Shown here: piece by piece, positions 17,327-26,763 of the stretch | How positions within the stretch are numbered: position 1 is the first letter of the stretch | Layout: every line of letters begins with the position of its first letter | Assembly (NCBI RefSeq): GCF_028128765.1 | Contig: NZ_LBJG01000088.1 | Coordinates: 1 to 64,000, forward strand | DNA length: 64,000 bases | Direction: 5' to 3' | Origin: Bradyrhizobium sp. CCBAU 51627 | Lineage (GTDB): Bacteria; Pseudomonadota; Alphaproteobacteria; Rhizobiales; Xanthobacteraceae | Translations under genes and position numbers: made by a program | Notes under the pieces: model-generated | What the model was told of the DNA's origin: nothing | Databases searched by the model: none | Seen by the model: the letters and a program-made list of their open reading frames with translations, nothing else

Positions 17327-18079
17327 ATGGAATGGACCGACGAAGGCATTGTATTGGGCGTGCGTCGGCATGGCGAGAGCAGCGCCATCGTCGAATTGCT
17401 GACGCGCCAGCACGGCCGGCATCTCGGTCTCGTGCGCGGCGGTGCCAGTTCGCGGCTGCGGCCGCTCTTGCAGCCCGGCAACAGCGTCAGCGCGGTGTGG
17501 CGGGCGCGGCTCGACGAGCATCTCGGCACTTACGCGATCGAGGGCCTGAAGCTGCGCGCCGCGACGCTGCTGGGATCGTCCCACGGGGTCTACGGCGTCA
17601 CCCATCTGGCTTCGATTGCGCGGCTGCTTCCCGAGCGCGATCCGCACGAGGAGATCTTTGCGCTGCTCGAACATTCGCTCGACGATTTCGATGATATCGG
17701 CAGCGCCGCCGTGCATCTCATCCATTTCGAGCTGGCGATGCTCTCCGAGCTCGGCTTCGGGCTCGCGCTCGAAAACTGCGCAGTGACAGGGGAGACCACC
17801 GACTTGATTTATGTCTCGCCGAAATCCGGCGGTGCGGTGTCGCGCGGCGCGGGTGAGCCGTGGCGCGACCGGCTGTTGCGGCTGCCGCCGTTCCTGCGCC
17901 AGGGGGAGATGCATGACGACCTCACCGACGAGGATCTCCAGGACGGCTTCCGGCTGACCGGCCTGTTCCTGCTGCGTCATGTGCTGGAGCCACGAGGGCA
18001 GGGCCATTCTGACGCTCGCGCGGGCTTCATCAATGCCCTGCTCCGGCAGCAGGCCAAAGCGGCACTCCCGGCGCCATGA
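17327..18079 (+). CDS. recO: DNA repair protein RecO
   Basis: A 250-residue RecFOR-pathway protein that would load RecA onto SSB-coated single strands and anneal DNA. The N-terminal OB-fold starts MEWTDEGIVLGVRRHGESSAIVELLTRQHGRHLGLVRGG, typical of alphaproteobacterial RecO. The C-terminal helical domain ends LLRHVLEP...ARAGFINAL. The ATG at 17327 is preferred over an upstream in-frame ATG (17303) because it matches the family N-terminus. It closes the lepB-rnc-era-recO cluster. Confidence 0.94.
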   Translation: MEWTDEGIVLGVRRHGESSAIVELLTRQHGRHLGLVRGGASSRLRPLLQPGNSVSAVWRARLDEHLGTYAIEGLKLRAATLLGSSHGVYGVTHLASIARLLPERDPHEEIFALLEHSLDDFDDIGSAAVHLIHFELAMLSELGFGLALENCAVTGETTDLIYVSPKSGGAVSRGAGEPWRDRLLRLPPFLRQGEMHDDLTDEDLQDGFRLTGLFLLRHVLEPRGQGHSDARAGFINALLRQQAKAALPAP

Positions 18080-18181
18080 GCTAATCGCGTTGCTGCATTG
18101 CCACAGGGCATAGAGTTCCGCCGGAACGAAATTCGGCTCCTTGCGTTGGCGCGGCAGGTTCCACAATGGGGGACAGCCAAC

Positions 18182-18460
18182 ATGTTGATCCGGGGTTTTG
18201 CGCTGACCGCGGCGCTGCTCGCTTTTGTGCCTGACGCAATTGCCGGCGAGGCGCAACCCAGCGTCTTTCGTCGTGCCTCCTGCACTGTCGTCCGGTATTA
18301 TGTTGCGAAATATTCCGCTGCGGCGGCCGAGACATGGGCGCGATCCCATGGGGCAACGGACGCCGAGATCGAGGCGGCCCGCCGCTGCATCGCCAATACG
18401 CCGGCGACGCCTCCTGCCAAGGTCCAGCCCACCGTGACGGCCGGCTGGGCAGGGCAGTAG
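18182..18460 (+). CDS. Small exported protein of unknown function
   Basis: A 92-residue protein with a clean signal peptide (MLIRGFALTAALLAFVPDAIAG, cleavage expected after AIA near residue 21). The short mature part has two cysteines (ASCTVVRYYVAKY and ARRCIANT), which might form a disulphide, and a Pro/Thr-rich tail. I chose the ATG at 18182 because it begins the signal peptide. It precedes parC by 60 bases. I recognise no domain. Confidence 0.7.
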   Translation: MLIRGFALTAALLAFVPDAIAGEAQPSVFRRASCTVVRYYVAKYSAAAAETWARSHGATDAEIEAARRCIANTPATPPAKVQPTVTAGWAGQ

Positions 18461-18520
18461 AAGCCCACAGGGAACCAATCCATCCTTGCCCGATTCGCCT
18501 CCACGGTTTAACCGGGCGGC

Positions 18521-20779
18521 ATGGGAAAACGAATCGTTCCGCCGGAAGAACCGGCCGAAATTCATGATGTGCCGCTGCGTGACGCGCTGGAAGAGCGCTA
18601 CCTTGCCTATGCGCTTTCCACCATCATGCACCGTGCGCTGCCGGACGCGCGCGACGGCCTGAAGCCGGTACACCGGCGCATCCTCTATGGCATGCGCCTG
18701 CTCAGGCTCGACCCCGGCACGGCCTTCAAGAAATCCGCAAAAATCGTCGGCGACGTGATGGGCTCGTTCCATCCGCACGGCGATCAGGCGATCTACGACG
18801 CCATGGTGCGCCTCGCGCAGGATTTCTCCTCGCGCTATCCGCTGGTCGACGGCCAGGGCAATTTCGGCAATATCGACGGCGATAACCCTGCCGCCTATCG
18901 TTATACCGAAGCGCGCATGACCGACGTCGCGCGCCTTCTGCTCGAGGGTATCGACGAGGACGGCGTCGAGTTCCGCGCCAATTACGATGGCCAGTCGAAA
19001 GAGCCGGTGGTGCTGCCCGGCGGTTTCCCGAACCTGCTCGCCAACGGCGCACAGGGCATCGCGGTCGGCATGGCGACCTCGATCCCCCCGCACAACGCCG
19101 CCGAGCTGTGCGATGCCGCGCTGCATCTGATCGAGAAGCCCGACGCGAAGTCCAAGGCGCTCCTGAAGTGGGTGAAGGGCCCGGATTTTCCGACCGGCGG
19201 CATCTGCGTCGATTCCAAGCAGGCCATCGCCGAAGCCTACACCACCGGCCGCGGCTCGTTCCGTGTCCGTGCCAAGTGGCATCAGGAGGAGGGTGCCCGC
19301 GGCACGTGGGTGGTCGTCGTCACCGAGATTCCGTATCTGGTGCAGAAGTCGCGAATGGTCGAGAAGATCGCCGAACTGCTCGACCAGAAGAAGCTGCCGC
19401 TGGTGGGCGAGGTCAGGGACGAATCCGCCGAGGACGTCCGCCTCGTCATCGAGCCGAAGTCGAAGAACGTCGATCCCGCCTTGATGATGGAATCGCTGTT
19501 CCGTCTGACCGAGCTCGAGAGCAAGATTCCGCTGAATCTCAACGTCCTGATCAAGGGCCGCATTCCCAAGGTGGTGGGGCTTGCGGAGTGCTTGCGCGAA
19601 TGGCTCGACCATTTGCGCGACGTGCTGATCCGCCGCAGCAATTTCCGCAAGGCGCAGATCGAGCACCGGCTGGAAGTCCTGGGCGGTCATCTGGTCGCCT
19701 ATCTCAACCTCGACAGGGTGATCAAGATCATCCGCACCGAGGACGAGCCGAAGCCGGCCCTGATAAAGGCGTTCAAGCTCACCGAGATCCAGGCGGAAGC
19801 GATCCTCAATATGCGTTTGCGCAATCTGCGCCGGCTGGAGGAAATGGAGATCCGCAATGAGGACAGGGATCTGCGCAAGGAGCTGAAGGGCATCGAAGGC
19901 GTGCTCGCCTCCGAAGCCGAGCAGTGGAAGAAGGTCGGCGAGCAGGTCGGCAAGGTCCGTGACATGTTCGGACCGAAGACCTCGCTCGGCAAGCGCCGCA
20001 CCACCTTTGCAGACGCCCCCGAGCACGATCTCGCCGCGATGGAGGAAGCGCTCGTCGAGCGAGAGCCGGTGACGGTTGTCGTCTCCGACAAGGGCTGGAT
20101 CCGCACCATGAAGGGCCATGTCGAGGATCTCTCGGGCCTTGCCTTCAAGCAGGACGACAAGCTCGGCTTTGCCTTCTTCGCCGAGACGACCTCGAAGCTC
20201 CTGCTGTTCGCCACCAACGGCAAGTTCTACTCGCTGGATGTTGCGAAGCTGCCGGGTGGCCGCGGCCATGGCGAGCCGATCCGCCTGTTCATCGACCTCG
20301 AGCAGGAGGCAGCGCCCGTTGCGCTGTTCGTCCACAAGGGCGGTCGCAAATTCCTGGTCGCGAGCCACGAAGGCCAGGGCTTTGTCGTCAATGAGGACGA
20401 TTGCGTCGGTACCACCAAGAAAGGCAAGCAGGTTCTCAACGTCGACATGCCGAACGAGGCGCGCGCGGTCACCGAAGTGCTCGGCGACACCGTCGCGGTC
20501 ATCGGTGAGAACCGGAAGATGCTGATATTCCCGCTTGACCAGGTGCCGGAGATGGCGCGCGGTCGTGGCGTGCGCCTGCAGAAGTACAAGGACGGCGGTC
20601 TCTCCGACGTCGCTGTCTTCGAGGCCAAGGCAGGCTTGACCTGGAAGGACTCTGCGGGGCGCGAATTCTCCGCGACCATGAAGGAACTCGCGGAATGGCA
20701 GGGCACCCGTGCCGACGCCGGCCGCCTGCCACCCAAGGGTTTTCCGAAGTCGAACAAGTTCGGCAAGGTGATCGGGTAG
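18521..20779 (+). CDS. parC: DNA topoisomerase IV subunit A
   Basis: A 752-residue type IIA topoisomerase subunit that would unlink daughter chromosomes. The family start HDVPLRDALEERYLAYALSTIMHRALPDARDGLKPVHRRILYGM is present. The breakage-reunion Tyr is about Y128 in AAYRYTEARM, and the quinolone-determining region reads GSFHPHGDQAIYD (81-93). The C-terminal beta-pinwheel is of the shorter ParC type rather than the GyrA type: no GyrA-box sequence is seen. It appears to be transcribed alone, with a repeat immediately after it. Confidence 0.96.
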   Translation: MGKRIVPPEEPAEIHDVPLRDALEERYLAYALSTIMHRALPDARDGLKPVHRRILYGMRLLRLDPGTAFKKSAKIVGDVMGSFHPHGDQAIYDAMVRLAQDFSSRYPLVDGQGNFGNIDGDNPAAYRYTEARMTDVARLLLEGIDEDGVEFRANYDGQSKEPVVLPGGFPNLLANGAQGIAVGMATSIPPHNAAELCDAALHLIEKPDAKSKALLKWVKGPDFPTGGICVDSKQAIAEAYTTGRGSFRVRAKWHQEEGARGTWVVVVTEIPYLVQKSRMVEKIAELLDQKKLPLVGEVRDESAEDVRLVIEPKSKNVDPALMMESLFRLTELESKIPLNLNVLIKGRIPKVVGLAECLREWLDHLRDVLIRRSNFRKAQIEHRLEVLGGHLVAYLNLDRVIKIIRTEDEPKPALIKAFKLTEIQAEAILNMRLRNLRRLEEMEIRNEDRDLRKELKGIEGVLASEAEQWKKVGEQVGKVRDMFGPKTSLGKRRTTFADAPEHDLAAMEEALVEREPVTVVVSDKGWIRTMKGHVEDLSGLAFKQDDKLGFAFFAETTSKLLLFATNGKFYSLDVAKLPGGRGHGEPIRLFIDLEQEAAPVALFVHKGGRKFLVASHEGQGFVVNEDDCVGTTKKGKQVLNVDMPNEARAVTEVLGDTVAVIGENRKMLIFPLDQVPEMARGRGVRLQKYKDGGLSDVAVFEAKAGLTWKDSAGREFSATMKELAEWQGTRADAGRLPPKGFPKSNKFGKVIG

Positions 20780-20781
20780 TT

Positions 20782-20930
20782 GCGTTGTTGTCCCGGACGC
20801 GCTGCAACGCTCTTGCGTTGCTGCGCAGAGCCGGGGACCCACGCTGCACGGGGACTCTCGGAGACATGGGCCCCGGCTCAGCAGCGCACCGCTACGCGCT
20901 GCGCCGCGTCCGGGGCACCCGCGAGAAAGC
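20782..20930. repeat. Dispersed palindromic repeat (CCCGGACGCG family)
   Basis: TGTCCCGGACGCGCTGCAACGC at the left is complementary to GCGCTGCGCCGCGTCCGGGGCA at the right, around an inner CAGAGCCGGGGACC / GGGCCCCGGCTCAGCAGCG. The same family recurs at 31787-31948 and 44690-44808. It is intergenic and non-coding. Confidence 0.7.
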
Positions 20931-20952
20931 GATAGGTCGATCAGGCGCAGGC

Positions 20953-22194
20953 TCATCTTTCCACGGCCAAGCCGAACAGCGGCCGGAGATGCGTTCCCAG
21001 GATGTTGCCTATGAAGGCCGCCACCAGCCAGCACCAGCCATGCAGGCTGCCGGACGCGATCCCGCTGAAATAGGCGCCGATGTTGCAGCCATAGGCGAGG
21101 CGCGCGCCATATCCGAGCAGCAGGCCGCCGACGATGGCGGCCAGCAGCGAGCGGAGAGAGAGGCGCCAGGTCGGATTGAATTTGCCGGCAAGCCCTGCCG
21201 CCAGCAACGCTCCGAGCATGATCCCCAAGTCCATGACGGAGGTGATGTCCGCGAAAGCGCTTTGATGCAGCGAGGCGGCGCGGGCGCCTTGCCAGTAGGG
21301 CCACGACGCCACGTCGACGCCAAGGCCCATCAGGATCTTCGATCCCCAGAGCGCGAAAGCCGAGGTGATGCCCCACGGCCGTCCCGCAAGATAAAGCGTT
21401 GCGAAGTTGCCTGCCGCCAGCAGGATCGCGCCCCACAGCAGAGGCCACGGCCCCTGCATGAAGCGGCGTGCGCCTTGCAACTTGGTCCGTGCTCCCGGCT
21501 CGAGCTCGCCGTGTCGCCGAAGCTCGGCCCTGATGCTGAGGAGACAGATCGCGGCCATCACCAGCCAGCAGAGCAGGAGCGCCGGAAGCCATCCGAAGCG
21601 TTCGATCAGTGACACCGCCCCGATGTTCGGCAGCGCGCTCCACCACGGCAGATGCAGCGCGCCAATTGTCGATCCCGCGATGAAGGCCGCCAGCGTCACC
21701 AGCATGCGGGTGTTGCCGCCGCCGGCGGTGTACAGCGTTCCCGACGCGCAGCCGCCGCCGAGCTGCATGCCGAGCCCAAACAGGAATGCACCCGTCAGCA
21801 TGCCGACACCGACTGCTCCGAGCTCGCCATGCACGGCCTGTCCGAACAGCGTGCCCTGTGCCAGTGCCGGGAAGAACAGGGCCGTCGCCAGCGCAAGCAT
21901 CACCATTTGCGCCCTCAGGCCGGCGCCCCTTCGCGCGACAATGAATACGCGCCAGGCGGAGGTGAACCCGAACAGCGCATGATACAGCGTCAAGCCGAGC
22001 GCGCCGCCGAGCAGAAACAATGGTCCCTGCCGCCACGAAATCGAAACCGACAGAGCCACTGCACCGGCAAGCAGAATGGCGGCAGCGAGAGCGACGATCT
22101 TGAAGTCGGCGCTTTGCCGGTCATTGTCAGGAGCAAGCAGTCGTGCATCGATGGACAGATCGGTCATGCTCTCATTCCAACTGGCCTCTGCCAT
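20953..22194 (-). CDS. YeeE/YedE-family (TsuA-like) transporter
   Basis: About 413 residues from the ATG at 22194, or 404 from the ATG at 22167. It is a polytopic membrane protein of the sulphur-transport family. The key repeated motif is visible as GMQLGGGCASGTLYTAGGG and again near the C-terminus as GYGARLAYGCNIGAYFSGIASGSLHGW, each with one conserved Cys. These cysteines handle thiosulphate in characterised TsuA proteins. Substrate here is inference. It has no sulphur-metabolism neighbours; a dispersed repeat lies upstream. Confidence 0.87.
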   Translation of the reverse strand: MAEASWNESMTDLSIDARLLAPDNDRQSADFKIVALAAAILLAGAVALSVSISWRQGPLFLLGGALGLTLYHALFGFTSAWRVFIVARRGAGLRAQMVMLALATALFFPALAQGTLFGQAVHGELGAVGVGMLTGAFLFGLGMQLGGGCASGTLYTAGGGNTRMLVTLAAFIAGSTIGALHLPWWSALPNIGAVSLIERFGWLPALLLCWLVMAAICLLSIRAELRRHGELEPGARTKLQGARRFMQGPWPLLWGAILLAAGNFATLYLAGRPWGITSAFALWGSKILMGLGVDVASWPYWQGARAASLHQSAFADITSVMDLGIMLGALLAAGLAGKFNPTWRLSLRSLLAAIVGGLLLGYGARLAYGCNIGAYFSGIASGSLHGWCWLVAAFIGNILGTHLRPLFGLAVER

Positions 22195-22249
22195 GAGAGC
22201 TAACCTTGGCGAACAAGTGCCGTTCCAATCATTGCGCGGCGATGCACGA

Positions 22250-22975
22250 GAAGGCCAACTCAGGAACCGCGACCCTGCGCGACGAGGCGCCTCCAACGTG
22301 GGGGACGTGTGTCCGCGTTCTCGCGGCGCGTTCGCCCGAGTTTTGCTCGATCGCGTCACCCTCATCGGAACAAGGGCGCAGGGAAGGCCGGGCGCCGGCT
22401 GGCACCCGCAAGGTCCGTGCGCCATAGAAATGCACACGGGGTGGACCGCAGGTTCGCCGGATCGCCCGGCCTTCCCTGCGCGATGGTTTTAACGTGTCCT
22501 TCGTGCTCTCCTCGGGGAGCGCTGCACTGTTGCCCCCGTCGCTCCGGCGGTTGATCGATGCGCGGGCCGGTTGGCCTGCCGCATCACCGCAAGGCTTGAC
22601 GCCAGCTTGCGGGCGTCAGGACCACACGACTTGTTCGTCCGCGCACGTCCTCGCATGTCGCTTCGGGAGCTGGCGTGTGCTCACGTCCGAAGTCATGCGA
22701 AGACGCTGTCAGCGTCGTGTCGTCGGCACGAGGCAATTGCTCACGGCAGGAAGCCGCCCTGCAACGCCGATCGCGCCCGACGCCGTCGCGTCCATCGCAG
22801 CCTGGCCCGCGGTTCGTGACGATCGCGATCCGCCCCTTGTCGAAGGTCAGGGTGTTTCGTCTATACGACAAATCCGAATTTCGGTAAAGTGGAATATTTT
22901 GCGCGCCCGGACTTGACTCAAGATGCGGTCCGATCGCGGCTGTTTTGCCCGACGGGTCACGGACGGCTGGATGCG
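22250..22975. repeat. Large dispersed intergenic repeat block, no gene
   Basis: The 924 bases between 22195 and 23118 carry no credible gene. They contain a perfect 18-bp inverted repeat, GCGCAGGGAAGGCCGGGC (22376-22393) and its complement (22464-22481), and a hairpin CCGCAAG / CTTGCGG (22587-22612). The tail ends TTTTGCCCGACGGGTCACG (about 22943-22961). I recognise the order of these pieces from a common long interspersed repeat of Bradyrhizobium chromosomes. It encodes no transposase. Confidence 0.65.
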
Positions 22976-23118
22976 CCAGGCGATCGCGGCTCTCGTTGGG
23001 TGTTGAGCGTTAAAAGGATATGCTGGTGTGGGCTATAGTGAGCAGAAGCGGAATTCTGCGGTAGGGGCGGGGTTAGTTCTCGGTCGTACCAAGAACGCGC
23101 AGCCAGGAGGGACCAAGG

Positions 23119-23952
23119 ATGCCACGCAAGATCATGTCCGGGATCGCGTATGTGCTCGCCGTCGCGGCGCTCGCGCTGTCCGCTCATTCTGCATCCGCGC
23201 AGACGGGGGTCGAAAAGCTCTACATCCTCAACTGCGGGGAGGGTGTCGCCGGCGATATCTCGCGCTGGTCGCCCGGGGTGAATGAAGGCAAGTCGATGGA
23301 TTTCGTCGACACCTGCTATCTCATCAAGCACGGCCAGAGCTGGTTCCTGTGGGACACCGGCATTCCCGACGCCGTCGCAGCGATGCCGAACGGGCTCGTG
23401 CCGGCCGATCCCAAGGCCGTCACCTGGCGGCGTCCAAAAACGCTTGCCGCGCAGCTCGAGCAGATCGGCGTGAAACCCGCCGACGTCAAGGCGATGGGCG
23501 TCTCGCATACGCATCCAGATCACATTGGAAATGTCGAGCTGTTCCCGCAGGCGACACTCTATGTGCAGAAGGCCGAATACGACTGGCCCGGCGCCAACAA
23601 CCAGCCGCGCTTCAAGCTCTCGCATCCGGTCGAACTGCTCGCGGGCGACAGGGACGTGTTCGGCGACGGCAGCATCACCATCCTGTCGACGCCCGGCCAC
23701 ACGCCGGGACACCAGTCGCTGATGGTGAGACTGCCGAAGACCGGCGTGGTGGTGCTGTCAGGCGATGCCGCCCACTTCAGGGACAATTACGACAACCGGC
23801 GCGTCCCCACGATGAATGTCAGCAAAGAGCAGTCGGTCGCCTCGATGCAGAAGATCGCCGACATCGTTTCGAAGGAAAAGGCGCAGTTGTGGATCAATCA
23901 CGACAAGGCGCAGCGCGACACCCAGAAGATGTCGCCGGAATTTTACGATTGA
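23119..23952 (+). CDS. Exported metallo-beta-lactamase-fold hydrolase (AHL-lactonase-like family)
   Basis: A 277-residue protein with a signal peptide (about 1-28, ...SAHSASAQ) and the MBL-fold metal motif HTHPDH (His130, His132, Asp134, His135) in SHTHPDHIGNVELF. Later ligands are STPGHTPGH and LSGDAAH. The overall pattern (CYLIKHGQSWFLWDTG, then the metal site) matches the N-acyl homoserine lactonase family, but many members act on other lactones or esters. Periplasmic location is predicted, so quorum quenching is only one possibility. It is preceded by AGGAGGGACC, a good RBS. Confidence 0.85.
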   Translation: MPRKIMSGIAYVLAVAALALSAHSASAQTGVEKLYILNCGEGVAGDISRWSPGVNEGKSMDFVDTCYLIKHGQSWFLWDTGIPDAVAAMPNGLVPADPKAVTWRRPKTLAAQLEQIGVKPADVKAMGVSHTHPDHIGNVELFPQATLYVQKAEYDWPGANNQPRFKLSHPVELLAGDRDVFGDGSITILSTPGHTPGHQSLMVRLPKTGVVVLSGDAAHFRDNYDNRRVPTMNVSKEQSVASMQKIADIVSKEKAQLWINHDKAQRDTQKMSPEFYD

Positions 23953-23959
23953 GGCGGGA

Positions 23960-24151
23960 TCAGCTCTTCGGTGCTGTGACCGCCGGCGGGCTCGGGTCCT
24001 GAGTCTTCTTTGGCTTCAGCGTGCCGGCATAGAACGAGAGCAGCCACACCAGGAGCACGGCGAGGAGGTAGACACCCCAGGCCTGCGGCGGCGTCATGGC
24101 CCAGCGCAGCAGGTCTTTGAAGGTGCGGGGCGGGCGATTGTCGTCGGTCAT
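23960..24151 (-). CDS. Small single-pass membrane protein
   Basis: A 63-residue protein: basic/polar N-terminus MTDDNRPPRTFKDLLRWAMTPP, one membrane helix AWGVYLLAVLLVWLLSFYAG (about 24-43), and a Lys/Pro-rich tail. It lies 31 bases downstream of the MFS gene on the same strand and may be co-transcribed with it. No function is known to me. Confidence 0.6.
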   Translation of the reverse strand: MTDDNRPPRTFKDLLRWAMTPPQAWGVYLLAVLLVWLLSFYAGTLKPKKTQDPSPPAVTAPKS

Positions 24152-24182
24152 GCTGCGCTTGTGCGCGAAAGCGGAGGCGCGG

Positions 24183-25340
24183 TCAATCCGGCCGCGACGT
24201 GGCGCGGATCAGAAACAGCGCAGCCAGCGCCGAGAGGCTGAGGGCGGACGAGACCATCAGCACCTTGGTGCCCATAACGTCGATCAAAAGGCCGAACGCC
24301 AGCGGCGCCACGGCCTGCGCCATGCGCGCCGGCGCGCCGATGATGCCGAGGCGATAGCCGAAATCCTTCGGGCCGAAGATCGCGAGCGGCAGCGTGCCGC
24401 GCGCGATGGTCAGGATGCCGTTGCCGGAGCCGTGCAGCAGCGCAAAGGCGCTTGCGGCTGGGGCGCCGAAGATGGCGACGACGGCGGCTCCGATCGGGTG
24501 GGTGAGGCAGGCGAGCCGGGTCGACCACAGCGGATGAAAGCGGCTCAGGATGCTCGCTTCGAGAATGCGCGCCACCACCTGCGCCGGGCCGATCAGGGCG
24601 CCGGCCGCGATCGCCTCGACATGCGTTGCTCCTGCTGCCTCGAGGATGCGCGGGAAATGCACGGCCATGGCCCCGGTCACCGTCCAGACCGCCGCGAAGA
24701 CAAAGGCGAGCAGCACCATCGTGCGATCGAGCGGCAAATGCGGCTTCTCGGCGGTCGCGGCTGCCTGCTTGGCGCCCTTGATCGCGGGCAGCATGAAAAA
24801 ATTCAGCGGCAGGCCGATCAGGATATTGGCCGCAGCCCAGGCGAAACACGTCTCGCGCCAGCCGACATGGGCCAATCCCCAGGCGGTGAGCGGCCAGCCG
24901 ACGGTCGAGGCAAAGCCCGCCATCAGCGTGATGCCGGTGATCGAGCCGCGGGCTTCGGTGCCATAGATGCGGCCGAGCGCAGCGAAAGCGGCGTCATAGA
25001 GTCCCATCGCCATGCCGATGCCGAGCACGAGCCAGGCGAACGCCATCACCGGAACGGATTGCGAGAACCCAAGGAGCACGAGGCCCGCCGCGATGGTCAG
25101 GTTCGAGGCCGACAGCACCTGCCGTCCGCCGACGAGATCGATTTGCCGGCCGATGCGCGGCCCCAGCATCGCGGAGATCACGAGCGAAGCCGAGAACGCG
25201 CCAAAAATCCAGTTCGAGGAGACCCCAAGGTCCTGCGCCATGGGATCGGCGAGCAGGGCTGGCAGATAATAGCTGGAGGCCCAGGCCAGGGTCTGCGTCG
25301 TGCCGAGCGCGAGGATGATCGGAAGCTGGCGCTGGCTCAT
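24183..25340 (-). CDS. MFS transporter
   Basis: A 385-residue polytopic protein with about 12 hydrophobic segments. An MFS motif-A-like loop, GRQIDLVGGRQVL (about 63-75), follows the second helix, and a conserved charged loop follows mid-protein (GRIYGTEARGSITGIT). It would couple export or import of a small solute to the proton gradient. The substrate cannot be told from sequence. It is divergent from the cyclase gene at 25504. Confidence 0.85.
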   Translation of the reverse strand: MSQRQLPIILALGTTQTLAWASSYYLPALLADPMAQDLGVSSNWIFGAFSASLVISAMLGPRIGRQIDLVGGRQVLSASNLTIAAGLVLLGFSQSVPVMAFAWLVLGIGMAMGLYDAAFAALGRIYGTEARGSITGITLMAGFASTVGWPLTAWGLAHVGWRETCFAWAAANILIGLPLNFFMLPAIKGAKQAAATAEKPHLPLDRTMVLLAFVFAAVWTVTGAMAVHFPRILEAAGATHVEAIAAGALIGPAQVVARILEASILSRFHPLWSTRLACLTHPIGAAVVAIFGAPAASAFALLHGSGNGILTIARGTLPLAIFGPKDFGYRLGIIGAPARMAQAVAPLAFGLLIDVMGTKVLMVSSALSLSALAALFLIRATSRPD

Positions 25341-25503
25341 GTCCCCGTGTTTCTGGTCGGCAGTGTCATCGGTTCCATTTGCAGCCGGCAGTGCCAGCGC
25401 GTCAACCGCGTCCGAGACATATTCGATCTGCTTGTGGATGGGAGCCTGGATCGAAGCTGGTCTGCGGCCTTCCGCTCGTCACGAATGCACGCCATAATGG
25501 CGC

Positions 25504-26763
25504 ATGCAATTGACCTCGCGCCTCGCGCTGACGAACTGGCTGGCCAGCCAGGGGCTCACCGGCCTTCCCGAACCCGAACTCCTGCGCGGCTTCTGCGAGC
25601 GCTGCCGCGCCGAGGGCCTGGAACTCTCGCGCGGCCTCGTCGTCATCGATACGCTGCATCCGATCTATGAGGGCCGCGCCTTTCGCTGGAGCGATACCCC
25701 GACCAACGAGAGCGACGTGATCGAATATGGCTCGACGGCGGAGGGCGATGCGGCCAAGAATTGGCGCCGCTCGGTGTTCTATCATTTGCTCGAGCATGGC
25801 CACGACGAGATGGTGATCGACCTCGCCGACGCGCCCTCGCTCGATTTCTCGCAGATCGGCGATCTCGCCGAAAACGGTCACCGCCATTTCCTGGCTTTCG
25901 TGCACCGCTTCGGAGAGACCGGAGCGCTCGGTCAGATGGACTGCCTCTATTCCTACTGGACGACACGGCGTGAGGATGGCTTTGCCGAAGCCGAGCTCGC
26001 CGCGCTGCGCGATCTCGTGCCGGTGCTGGGGCTTGCGATCAAATCGGCGCAGCAGGTCGACATCGTGCGGACGCTGGGGCGGGTCTATCTCGGACGCGAT
26101 GCCTCGGAGCAGGTCTTGCGCGGACGCATCTCGCGCGGCGTCACCGAGCGGATCAATGCCGTGCTCTGGTACTCGGATCTGCGCGGCTCGACCGGGATCA
26201 GCGAGAGCATCGGGCCGGACGAGATCATCCCGTTCCTCAACGACTATGCGCAGGCCGTGATCGACGCGATCCATGAGGCCGGCGGCGACGTGCTGAAGCT
26301 GATCGGCGACGGCGTGCTTGCGATGTTCTGGGGTGAGGACATGGCGGACGCACGGCGGGCCGCGTTGCGGGCCGAACACCTGTTCCGCCAGAATGTCGCG
26401 GCACTGAATGCACGCCGGGCGGCCGAGGGCCGCCCGACCACGTCGGCCTATATCGGACTGCATGTCGGCGAGGTCTTTTACGGCAATATCGGCAGCGAGG
26501 ACCGGCTCGATTTCACCGTGGTGGGACCGACCGTGAACGAGGTCAGCCGCATCGCCTCGATGAGCCGCTCGGTCGATCGCGAGCTGTTGGCTTCGGCGGA
26601 ATTCTACAAGGGCCTGGACGCCGCCGGCCGCCGCTATCTCGTCTCCACCGGCCGCTACGCGCTCCGCGGCATCGGCCGCGCGCAGGATCTCTACACGCTC
26701 GATCCCGAGGTCGATGCGAGCGAGCCGGTGACCGGGAGCTACGAGCGGTATCTGGCGAACTAA
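25504..26763 (+). CDS. Class III adenylate/guanylate cyclase domain protein
   Basis: A 419-residue soluble protein. The first 190 or so residues are an uncharacterised sensory-type region (LTNWLASQGLTGLPEPELLRGFCERC...). The catalytic domain shows LWYSDLRGST (first metal Asp), GGDVLKLIGDGVLAMF (second Asp), GLHVGEVFYGNIGSEDRLDFTVVGPTVNEVSRI and a typical end. It should make cAMP from ATP, or perhaps cGMP. Rhizobia carry many such cyclases with unknown inputs. It overlaps the convergent MFS gene by four bases at its stop. Confidence 0.9.
   Translation: MQLTSRLALTNWLASQGLTGLPEPELLRGFCERCRAEGLELSRGLVVIDTLHPIYEGRAFRWSDTPTNESDVIEYGSTAEGDAAKNWRRSVFYHLLEHGHDEMVIDLADAPSLDFSQIGDLAENGHRHFLAFVHRFGETGALGQMDCLYSYWTTRREDGFAEAELAALRDLVPVLGLAIKSAQQVDIVRTLGRVYLGRDASEQVLRGRISRGVTERINAVLWYSDLRGSTGISESIGPDEIIPFLNDYAQAVIDAIHEAGGDVLKLIGDGVLAMFWGEDMADARRAALRAEHLFRQNVAALNARRAAEGRPTTSAYIGLHVGEVFYGNIGSEDRLDFTVVGPTVNEVSRIASMSRSVDRELLASAEFYKGLDAAGRRYLVSTGRYALRGIGRAQDLYTLDPEVDASEPVTGSYERYLAN

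Noticed and set aside
16973..22036. An uninterrupted minus-strand reading frame of 1687 codons across recO and parC
   Set aside because: It is antisense to well-recognised genes. Its composition (Arg/Leu/Gly/His-rich, no family motif) is what high-G+C codon use gives in an opposite frame; only its upstream end coincides with the YeeE/YedE gene region, in another frame.
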